Shown here: positions 1-4,994 of the stretch, in pieces
Position numbering within the stretch: the stretch's first letter is position 1
Layout: each line of letters opens with the position of its first letter
Origin: Pseudomonadota bacterium
GTDB lineage: Bacteria > Desulfobacterota > Desulfobacteria > Desulfobacterales > RPRI01
Direction: 5' to 3'
Assembly: GCA_018830925.1 (NCBI GenBank)
Contig: JAHJRK010000334.1
Span: 1-5,789 of the forward strand
DNA length: 5,789 nt
Translations under genes and position numbers: made by a program
The notes under the pieces: generated by a model
What the model saw: only the letters and a program-made list of their open reading frames with translations
The model's database searches: none
What the model was told of the DNA's origin: nothing

Positions 1-461
1 CTCATCCCTATCGAAGCATGTTCCCATACCGATTTAACTATATACTCCCCTTTTGCAGGAACCTCTTTCTTCAAAGAAGAGAGTGTGTAAGCTTTCGGGG
101 TGGCTATACCGCTTGCTTCAAGAAAACCTTTTCCAACAAGCTTGTTTGAAGTTATAAACATGGCTTCGGTTCCTGAGCCGGTATATGGAATCCTAAGATG
201 ATCCAGTAATGACGGCGCAAGGTGTATCAGGCTCCCGCAACCGTTAACAGCCTCTACAAGATTGAATACAAAAGCGGGTTTGAGCTTTCGCAGGGCAATG
301 GCTACGGCTTCCATGTTGAGATCGAAATTGACCGGAACAGGATTAAACCCCAGTTTCCGGATAGCTTTCGAAATGGCTTTGACCTGTACAAGCACATCCT
401 TCTCATCTTCAGTCGCATTTTCATGGATGTGCGGATACAAAATACCGATCTTTTTTTTCAT
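1..461 (-). CDS. D-Ala-D-Ala ligase-like ATP-grasp protein, second ligase of the operon (3' end missing)
   Basis: The first 153 codons of an ATP-grasp carboxylate-amine ligase; the C-terminus lies beyond the left edge. Seen: start MKKKIGILYP, a Rossmann-like beginning; FNLVE at 66-70 followed by a glycine-containing loop; IPYTGSG at 91-97 and NK at 106-107, matching the Ddl block around YTGSG and the nucleotide-binding Lys; and IVKSVWEHASIGM at 141-153, equivalent to the Ddl VKP-x-EGSS-x-G loop. The catalytic Mg-binding residues would lie off the window. The ATG at 461 is preceded by GGAGG (471-475) at 9 nt, a clear ribosome site. Family knowledge: Ddl homologues activate a carboxylate as acyl phosphate and join it to an amine. 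Residues unlike true Ddl around the first loop, and the aminomutase context, suggest a substrate other than D-alanine. It is only distantly similar to the neighbouring ligase, so the two probably carry out different steps. Confidence 0.88.
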   Translation of the reverse strand, partial: MKKKIGILYPHIHENATEDEKDVLVQVKAISKAIRKLGFNPVPVNFDLNMEAVAIALRKLKPAFVFNLVEAVNGCGSLIHLAPSLLDHLRIPYTGSGTEAMFITSNKLVGKGFLEASGIATPKAYTLSSLKKEVPAKGEYIVKSVWEHASIGM

Positions 462-595
462 TCCCCAAAGCCTCCTGTTACATGAAAAAAATCACGGTAT
501 TTTGTCATTTCAAATAAAACTTTCGTTTTTATTCGGGTTGTTTAGGCTGAAGGCTGTTAGTCCCTGCACACAATCTCCTCCTGCAGGCTAACTGC
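462..595 (-). other. 134-nt gap between the two ligase genes, with an orphan Shine-Dalgarno
   Basis: The only sizeable gap in the left operon. Directly after the upstream ligase stop is a strong Shine-Dalgarno, AGGAGG (577-582), with no proper gene behind it. The possible starts give only 4 codons (GTG at 571) or 14 codons (TTG at 573, stop at 529). A 16-codon frame from ATG 508 (MTKYRDFFHVTGGFGE) ends in a TGA that overlaps the next ligase start as ATGA (458-461), but it has no Shine-Dalgarno. An AT-rich imperfect hairpin (AATAAAAC / GTTTTTATT) lies at about 513-534; it is too weak to call a terminator. CCTGCAGG (580-587) is an 8-bp palindrome. I see no promoter I would defend. Confidence 0.5.
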
Positions 596-1606
596 TTACA
601 GCCTATCTGCCTGAGTAGTTACCTGTATTGAACGGGCAACCCTTATCAATGCCGATTCCATTATTTTACCGATAAGCTCCTTATAGCTCATGCCGGACAA
701 CCTGCAAAGGATAGGAAGATCGGAATGAACGGGATGCAGCCCTGCGAGAGGATTTACCTCTATGAAGCAGGGCTTGCCGTCGGCATCCGACCTTATATCT
801 ATCCTCCCGGCATCCCGGCATCCAAGTCCTCTCCAGGCTTCAAGGGAAACCCTTACGGCTTCGGAGGCCATCTCGTCATCAACAAGATGGTAGGTCACAA
901 GCTCTTCATATTTTTTCTTATTGATATACGAATAGACTTCGCATTCCGCCTCCCGGTTGAGAATGACCTCTATCACCCCGGCGGATCTTGCCTCATCCCC
1001 GGAACCGATAATTCCGACCGTAAATTCCCTTCCCGGAAGATATCTCTCAATAAGCACAGGTTGCCGGAATCTGTCAAGAAGATAGCGGCATACCGATCGC
1101 AGTTCATCCCTGTTATTTATTTTGGAAGCAGCGCTGATTCCTTTTCCGGTTCCTTCCGCAACAGGCTTTGCGAAAAGCGGAAAAGGCAGATGGACGGAAT
1201 CAATATCCGGCAATTTTTCTACAAGGGCAAAATCAGGCGTAGGTATACAAAGATCCCGCACAACCCGCTTGGTCATGGCCTTGTTCAGGGTAAGGCTTAA
1301 GACAAGGGGATCCGAAAAGGTGTATGGAATTTCATAAGCATCCAGCAGAGCCGGAACCTGCGCCTCTCTTCCTATGCCGTAAAGCCCTTCCGCTATATTA
1401 AAAACAATATCCCAGCGCTTTCCGGCGGAAAGAAATTCCACAAGTTTTTTTACATGTCCGATCCTTTCGGTTTCATAGCCAAGATCAGACAGCGTATTTT
1501 CAATGGAATCTATCGTATCTGCGCGGTCGAATTCGGCAGTCTCTTCATCACCAAAACCCATGGCGATATATTCGTCGCGCAGATCGTACGTAATCCCAAC
1601 AACCAT
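596..1606 (-). CDS. D-Ala-D-Ala ligase-like ATP-grasp protein, first ligase of the operon
   Basis: A full-length 336-aa ATP-grasp ligase, close to Ddl length (about 300-370 aa). Seen: FNIAEGLYGIGREAQVPALLD at 69-89, equivalent to the Ddl FNxLHGxxGEDGxxQ block; IPYTFSDPLVL at 93-103 where Ddl has YTGSG; LNK 107-109; FAKPVAEGTGKGIS at 145-158, the ATP loop; LIERYLPGREFTVG at 185-198; YSYINKKKY at 225-233, matching the Ddl omega-loop Tyr/Lys region; GRIDI 267-271 and FIEVNPLAGL 281-290, giving Mg/ATP ligands D270, E283 and N285. The N-terminus reads VGITYDLRDEY and lacks the GGxSxEHxVS segment that supplies the D-Ala-binding Glu in true Ddl, so D-Ala-D-Ala synthesis is unlikely. The ATG at 1606 shares one base with the kamA stop (TGATG), and AAGAGG lies about 10 nt upstream, so it is translationally coupled to kamA. 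Inferred role: joining a KamA product, perhaps beta-lysine, to a partner. Confidence 0.9.
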   Translation of the reverse strand: MVVGITYDLRDEYIAMGFGDEETAEFDRADTIDSIENTLSDLGYETERIGHVKKLVEFLSAGKRWDIVFNIAEGLYGIGREAQVPALLDAYEIPYTFSDPLVLSLTLNKAMTKRVVRDLCIPTPDFALVEKLPDIDSVHLPFPLFAKPVAEGTGKGISAASKINNRDELRSVCRYLLDRFRQPVLIERYLPGREFTVGIIGSGDEARSAGVIEVILNREAECEVYSYINKKKYEELVTYHLVDDEMASEAVRVSLEAWRGLGCRDAGRIDIRSDADGKPCFIEVNPLAGLHPVHSDLPILCRLSGMSYKELIGKIMESALIRVARSIQVTTQADRL

Positions 1607-2967
1607 CAGTATACAACCTCTTCAAACCTTCTCTTCGAAGATGTGTCGGGATATCTGAACATGAGCTCTTCATAATTCTTGAGGAGAATATCATCTCCGT
1701 AGCGTCCCATAACATACTCGGGCAACAGCGGTATCTTACCACCACCTCCGGGAGCATCTATGACGAAACTCGGAACAGCCATACCCGTAGTGTGCCCCCT
1801 GAGGCCTTTTATTATTTCAAGCCCTTTTTCCACAGGCGTTCTGAAGTGACCGGAACCTGTGATCGTATCGCACTGGTAGAGATAATAAGGACGAACCCTG
1901 ATTTTAAGAAGACCGTGAAAAAGCCTTTTCATGGTCTCAACATCATCATTTATTCCTTTAAGAAGAACCGTCTGGCTTCCAAGCGGTATTCCGGCATCGG
2001 CAAGCCTGATACAGGCGGCACTGGTTTCAGGCGTAATCTCTTCCGGATGCATGAAATGAATATTTATCCAGAGGGGGTGATAACGCTTGAGCATTTTAAC
2101 CAGTTTGGGGGTGATGCGCTGAGGCAGCACGACAGGAGTCTTGGTTCCGATGCGGACTATCTCCACATGAGGTATCCGGCAAAGACGCGAAAGGAGCCAT
2201 TCCAGGGCTTCATCGGAAAGGGTAAGGGGGTCCCCGCCTGAAAGAAGCACGTCCCTGATTCCCGTATTTGATTCAATATAGGAAAGCGCTGCTTCCCAGT
2301 TTGCCCCGCCTCCATGCTCCGATGCCGACCGGCCTACTATTCTTGACCTGGTGCAGTAACGGCAATAGGTCGAGCAGAAATCCGTAACAAGAAACAGGAC
2401 ACGATCCGGATATCGGTGTACGAGCCCGTGAACAGGACTGTCGGCATCTTCTCCCAGAGGGTCTTCGGCTTCTCCAAAAGACTTGCAAAGCTCGGCTTTG
2501 ACCGGCACAACAGCACGCCTCAAAGGATGCATCGGGTTTGTCTTGTCAAGAAGGCTCGCGTAATAAGGAGTGATTGAAAGCGGCAATGTTTCGCCTTTTA
2601 ACTCCAGCGCCTCTCTCTCATCCTGTGAAAGAGTCAGAATTTGCGAAAGGCTGTCGAGACTTTTTATACGATTCTTAAGCTGCCATTGCCAGTCGTTCCA
2701 TTCGGCAGGCGTTGAACGGAAAATAAATTGTTTTCTTAATATTCTTGAGGGCGGACGTTTAATCGGACGGACGGGAAGCAATTCAAGCCCGGGTTGTCCG
2801 GAATCTGAGGCTTCGTCAATATTTATATTAGCGGATAGCGACGGGGGTTCATCAATCTCATTCTGGTCGGTTTGCCTGTCTTCGGATGGAATTGCCTGAT
2901 AATCGGGAATTTTCATGGCCCTTCCGGAGACATCACCACGTCTTATTGAACGTGCGTTTTTCTGCAT
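1606..2967 (-). CDS. kamA: KamA-family radical SAM aminomutase, probable lysine 2,3-aminomutase
   Basis: A 453-aa cytosolic 4Fe-4S/SAM/PLP enzyme expected to turn L-lysine into L-beta-lysine. Seen: AEWNDWQWQLKNRI at 88-101, the typical LAM N-terminal segment; DADSPVHGLVHRYPDRVL at 174-191; the radical SAM triad C198-x3-C202-x2-C205 with R207 for the substrate carboxylate; SGGDPL 243-248; TPVVLPQRITP 277-287; YYLYQCD ending at D367; and FVIDAPGGGGK with D404 and the PLP lysine K411. In clostridial LAM the two Asp residues bind the lysine epsilon-amine; glutamate aminomutases replace them with Lys and Asn, so lysine is the best substrate call. Two oddities: residues 1 to about 80 form an acidic, Pro-rich extension absent from classical LAM and partly repeated in the upstream ORF, and the C-terminal Cys-rich zinc segment of clostridial LAM is missing. 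The start at 2967 has AGGAG (2976-2980) at 8 nt, better than the internal Met18. It is longer than EpmB and carries this extension, and no EpmA is nearby, so EF-P modification is less likely. Confidence 0.92.
   Translation of the reverse strand: MQKNARSIRRGDVSGRAMKIPDYQAIPSEDRQTDQNEIDEPPSLSANINIDEASDSGQPGLELLPVRPIKRPPSRILRKQFIFRSTPAEWNDWQWQLKNRIKSLDSLSQILTLSQDEREALELKGETLPLSITPYYASLLDKTNPMHPLRRAVVPVKAELCKSFGEAEDPLGEDADSPVHGLVHRYPDRVLFLVTDFCSTYCRYCTRSRIVGRSASEHGGGANWEAALSYIESNTGIRDVLLSGGDPLTLSDEALEWLLSRLCRIPHVEIVRIGTKTPVVLPQRITPKLVKMLKRYHPLWINIHFMHPEEITPETSAACIRLADAGIPLGSQTVLLKGINDDVETMKRLFHGLLKIRVRPYYLYQCDTITGSGHFRTPVEKGLEIIKGLRGHTTGMAVPSFVIDAPGGGGKIPLLPEYVMGRYGDDILLKNYEELMFRYPDTSSKRRFEEVVY
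2821..2880 (-). repeat. Shared DEPPSL motif, copy in the KamA N-terminal extension
   Basis: Codons 30-49 of kamA encode DRQTDQNEIDEPPSLSANIN. Fourteen of these 20 residues recur in the 152-aa ORF upstream (3296-3355). Six of the 14 identical residues (R, Q, D, E, P, L) use different synonymous codons in the two copies, so the match holds at protein level and is not a recent DNA copy. Weaker similarity seems to continue to a shared LPV about 14-23 residues further on. Confidence 0.75.
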
Positions 2968-2968
2968 C

Positions 2969-3427
2969 TCACATGCTCCTTTTTTGTTTAAAAATAATCG
3001 TTTTTATACGCCCTCTTTTATCTCTTATGATAAAACCTTCCGTTTTAAAACAATCGTCTGCGCTTGCAGGAACCGGCAAAGTTTTTGTTTTTAGTAAGCT
3101 ATAAATTATTCCCTGAGTTTTTCTGCCCCTCAAGGGGGTACTGCAAAGAGTACCCCTCAAGGGGGTATTGAAAAGAATCCCGTTTACCGGGGTTTGAAAC
3201 AAGCTGTTTTTTGAAAGGGAAAAGACCGGCAGATACTGAGAAATCCGGGCAGGACAAGAGGGAGGTTCAAAAAGCCGGTTTAATCCGGTACCGGCATTTA
3301 TCGGCATAAACAGCGACGGAGGCTCGTCCGTATCATTCTGGTCAGGCTGTCTGTCGCACGGCTGTAAAGAAGTAAAACATTCTTTATTTCGCATTTTATC
3401 CGATCTTGTCTGTTCGACTTTTTTCAT
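2969..3427 (-). CDS. Unrecognised 152-aa ORF carrying the KamA N-terminal motif and palindromic repeats
   Basis: I do not recognise a family. Seen: a basic start (MKKVEQTRSDK); residues 25-44 match the KamA extension (DRQ-x-DQN-x2-DEPPSL-x3-IN); residues about 79-104 hold three 9-residue repeats (QTPVNGILF, NTPLRGTLC, STPLRGRKT) encoded by 27-bp palindromic DNA repeats; the tail is Lys/Arg-rich (GFIIRDKRGRIKTIIFKQKRSM). There is no clear signal peptide or membrane segment. Its TGA lies 1 nt before the kamA ATG, and kamA's Shine-Dalgarno sits in its last codons, so the two are probably coupled. Its own ATG has AGGAG 20 nt away, separated by a hairpin. It could be a small partner or substrate peptide of the operon, a duplicated and decaying copy of the KamA N-terminus, or a transcribed leader that merely stays open. 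Conservation of the motif argues that at least the first third is or was translated; the repeat and tail portions may be degenerate. Confidence 0.55.
   Translation of the reverse strand: MKKVEQTRSDKMRNKECFTSLQPCDRQPDQNDTDEPPSLFMPINAGTGLNRLFEPPSCPARISQYLPVFSLSKNSLFQTPVNGILFNTPLRGTLCSTPLRGRKTQGIIYSLLKTKTLPVPASADDCFKTEGFIIRDKRGRIKTIIFKQKRSM
3126..3206 (-). repeat. Three tandem 27-bp repeats with a palindromic core
   Basis: Units at 3126-3152, 3153-3179 and 3180-3206. The first two match at 23 of 27 bases; the third is diverged and has a 1-base shift. Each core is an inverted repeat: TACCCC-TCAAG-GGGGTA in the second unit, the same core with a G at the edge in the first, and CCCG...CGGGG in the third. 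In the transcript each would fold into a small GC-rich hairpin. The 27-bp period equals 9 codons, so the array stays in frame in the 152-aa ORF and reads TPLRG/TPVNG. Confidence 0.85.
3296..3355 (-). repeat. Shared DEPPSL motif, copy in the 152-aa ORF
   Basis: Codons 25-44 of the 152-aa ORF encode DRQPDQNDTDEPPSLFMPIN. Partner of the copy at 2821-2880. The distance from an upstream in-frame Met (Met12 here, Met18 in KamA) to DRQ is nearly the same, 13 versus 12 residues, so the duplicated segment may reach back to that Met. Confidence 0.75.
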
Positions 3428-3457
3428 CTGGTTTTATTAAAACCCATCTCCTGATGG
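3428..3457 (-). promoter_or_regulatory. Ribosome-binding region of the 152-aa ORF with a spacer hairpin
   Basis: In the transcript AGGAG lies 20 nt before the ATG at 3427, too far for normal initiation. Between them is a perfect 6-bp hairpin, GGTTTT-AAT-AAAACC (3430-3444). If folded, the effective spacing becomes about 5 nt. A competing 5-bp hairpin, CCATC-AGGA-GATGG (3444-3457), would hold the Shine-Dalgarno in its loop, and the two share one base. A 7-codon frame (MGFNKTR) starting inside the site ends in TGA overlapping the ORF start as ATGA. Confidence 0.5.
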
Positions 3458-3491
3458 ACTTTTTACAAGTATATCAATTTTATTTCGGCGA

Positions 3492-3521
3492 ATAATTAAA
3501 GCAACATCATTTATGTGTCAA
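3492..3521 (-). promoter_or_regulatory. Predicted sigma70-type promoter for the left operon
   Basis: Consensus -35 TTGACA (3516-3521) with -10 AATTAT (3492-3497) at 18 nt; the 17-nt register gives the poorer TAATTA. Transcription would start near 3485, leaving a leader of about 58 nt before the 152-aa ORF. A second -10-like TATACT lies downstream at 3469-3474 but has no good -35. The promoter sits in the AT-rich 166-nt gap after the PilZ gene. I see no convincing terminator in that gap. Confidence 0.55.
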
Positions 3522-3593
3522 TAATAAAATTAAGCAAATTGCGATATTTATTTACAACTCATCGTACCTTCCCTCAGAGGCGGCAAAAAAATA

Positions 3594-4631
3594 TCAGTCC
3601 TTTCGCTTGCTGCCTGTGTTTGCCCTCTTTTCAATCTCCGCAACCAGTACCGAACTCAATTCCCTGTTGAACTTCAAATGACTTATATAATCATTGAAAA
3701 GATGGTAGCTCACCCCTATTACAGTACCGGTTTGCGTTATCTTTTCCAGCGAAGCATCAGCAACACCCTCGGAAACCGCAAACATAAGGTCAAGATTCCT
3801 GCCGAGTAAAAAACTGGCATTCTTTCTGTCCGATGTTTTAATATAAAAAGATATACCGCTTGCCGATATGTCCGAAAGATCTCCCCTGAAAGCTTTTCCA
3901 ACCGGATTTCCGGAAGCATTTATTATCTGAACCGCCACTTTACCGAAAATATTATTCCTGTTTACCGGCCTGCGATCCATTCCTTTTTTTTTCAAAAGGT
4001 CCTGAGCGCTCTCTGTCTTCAGCGAATAATCTTTCAGTTTCGGCTCAAGAGTCGGAATCTCTTTGCTCCATCTGACCAGAACATCCTTTTCAATGCAATT
4101 CATCTTTACTTTCGACAGAGTCATCAGGGAAGTGGTGCAAACACTGATTGAAAAGAAAGTATCCTGTCCCGCTATATCTCCGGGTTTAAGCTTTTTTAAA
4201 AGGATCTCTTTCCCTTTCTGTTCATACACCATTTTCAGCTCGCCCTGGTTTATGAAATAAAGCATCGAATTATGATCGCCCTTTTTGAAAACATGTTCAT
4301 TGGCGTTATAAACAGCCTCTTTCATCGAATAGAAAAGAGCATTTGACTCTTCCGGGGTCAGTTTCCCATAAAGTCCGGACCATATATTCATATGGGCCTT
4401 ATCAAGAGATACGCTTTTTTCCTCCTCAATTATCTCAGCAGAACTTATGATTTCGATCAGCGCCATCGGGTCTATTTCCATGAGCTTTTCCCTTAAGGAT
4501 TCAGCCTTTGAAAAATTCTTTCCCTTTGCGCATTTTATTATCATGTCAAACAGCAATTTGACGGCAGGCTCTGTTTTCTTCTCGCTGATATACTTTTCAA
4601 CAAGCCTCTCGTCGCTTGAAACATCGATCAA
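3594..4631 (-). CDS. PilZ-domain (c-di-GMP) protein with a cyclic-nucleotide-binding-like domain
   Basis: A 345-aa cytosolic regulator or effector. Seen: residues 1 to about 80 are helical and charged, with no family I can name; about 85-200 look like a cNMP-binding beta-roll (FKKGDHNSMLYFINQGELKMVY at 115-136, LKPGDIAGQDTFF at 148-160); about 218-330 form a PilZ domain with RRPVNR at 220-225 (the RxxxR motif) and DISASG at 254-259 (the D/NxSxxG motif), so c-di-GMP binding is expected. The cNMP domain lacks the usual GE...R-[ST]-A phosphate cassette (it has GQ...VCTTSL), so it probably does not bind cAMP in the normal way. The start is TTG at 4631 with GAGGAG (4640-4645) at 8 nt; a stop lies 5 codons upstream in frame, which excludes a longer form. 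Likely expressed alone from the promoter at 4783-4811. It has no DNA-binding domain, so it should act on a protein target, for example in motility or surface behaviour. Confidence 0.88.
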   Translation of the reverse strand: MIDVSSDERLVEKYISEKKTEPAVKLLFDMIIKCAKGKNFSKAESLREKLMEIDPMALIEIISSAEIIEEEKSVSLDKAHMNIWSGLYGKLTPEESNALFYSMKEAVYNANEHVFKKGDHNSMLYFINQGELKMVYEQKGKEILLKKLKPGDIAGQDTFFSISVCTTSLMTLSKVKMNCIEKDVLVRWSKEIPTLEPKLKDYSLKTESAQDLLKKKGMDRRPVNRNNIFGKVAVQIINASGNPVGKAFRGDLSDISASGISFYIKTSDRKNASFLLGRNLDLMFAVSEGVADASLEKITQTGTVIGVSYHLFNDYISHLKFNRELSSVLVAEIEKRANTGSKRKD

Positions 4632-4720
4632 GCCAGCTTCTCCTCAATATTTTCAATTTCCGGTATCGCTACATAAACCTTTGAAAAACCCTTTCCGGAA
4701 TGCTCCCTAAACAGCATCAT
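4628..4720 (-). CDS. Possible 30-aa leader ORF overlapping the PilZ gene start
   Basis: A 30-codon frame beginning MMLFREHSGKGF and ending EIENIEEKLA, whose TGA overlaps the TTG start of the PilZ gene as TTGA (4628-4631). It lies wholly within the predicted leader of that gene. The GAGGAG used by the PilZ gene falls inside its codons for EE. No Shine-Dalgarno precedes ATG 4720, and the frame upstream is closed by a stop. It could be a coupling leader peptide, or chance. No family recognised. Confidence 0.25.
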   Translation of the reverse strand: MMLFREHSGKGFSKVYVAIPEIENIEEKLA

Positions 4721-4782
4721 AACATATTGGAATCACAATATTGAAATATAGAACAGTAAGCCGCTTTCGATATATTGTAAAA

Positions 4783-4811
4783 TCTATAAACAAACATTTC
4801 TTGTATGTCAA
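4783..4811 (-). promoter_or_regulatory. Predicted sigma70-type promoter for the PilZ gene
   Basis: Consensus -35 TTGACA (4806-4811), a 17-nt spacer and -10 TATAGA (4783-4788, 4 of 6 to consensus). Transcription would begin near 4776, giving a leader of about 145 nt, long for a simple gene. ATATTG occurs three times around the predicted start (4724-4729, 4738-4743, 4772-4777), and ACAATAT (4735-4741) and ATATTGT (4772-4778) form an inverted repeat. Confidence 0.6.
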
Positions 4812-4994
4812 GTAAAATATGACCCCAATATATAGTGGTGTGCATTTTTATTTATTTAATGCATTTTTTTAACAAAAACAGTTCAATAAATAACCTTTAT
4901 GAGTTCGCAAAAAGCCTGACTTTTATCACTAATCCGCTTGAGGCAGAGCGCTTTTACAACTATTTTCGAAATTGTCATAATATATATAAGGTTA
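4812..4994. other. AT-rich gap downstream of the htpX-like gene
   Basis: With the promoter and leader next to it, this belongs to the 363-bp gap between the protease and PilZ genes. I find no RNA gene and no strong terminator. The best candidate is AAAAG-TCAGG-CTTTTT in the transcript of the protease gene (about 4907-4926), a weak 5-bp AT-rich stem. A plus-strand 63-codon frame starting at GTG 4835 is present but unsupported. Confidence 0.4.

Noticed and set aside
222..591. Two overlapping plus-strand ORFs at the left end
   Set aside because: They lie opposite the start of the second ligase and its ribosome site; the sequences have no family features.
725..1300. Plus-strand 191-codon ORF
   Set aside because: Antisense shadow of the ATP-grasp ligase, which has intact motifs in the other frame; no family signature.
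1..1606. Graspetide (microviridin-type) RiPP cluster built on the ATP-grasp pair and the 152-aa ORF
   Set aside because: The ligases carry Ddl-type motifs, not those I would expect of graspetide ligases, and the ORF has no obvious core of Thr/Ser/Lys with Asp/Glu acceptors. Kept only as a remote idea.
1792..2241. Plus-strand 149-codon ORF
   Set aside because: Antisense shadow of the kamA catalytic domain.
1606..2967. EpmB (EF-P beta-lysylation) assignment for the KamA protein
   Set aside because: It is longer and more like clostridial lysine 2,3-aminomutase, carries an added N-terminus, and has neither epmA nor efp nearby.
2969..3206. CRISPR-like array
   Set aside because: The repeats are contiguous 27-bp units with no unique spacers and only three copies, so this is a tandem palindromic repeat.
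3274..3295. GCCGGT...ACCGGC hairpin with the internal palindrome CCGGTACCGG as a terminator
   Set aside because: It lies inside the 152-aa ORF, has no following U-tract, and is only a 6-bp stem with a 10-nt loop.
3560..3593. Terminator after the PilZ gene (T-run next to the stop codon)
   Set aside because: The T-run follows the stop directly, but no stable stem precedes it.
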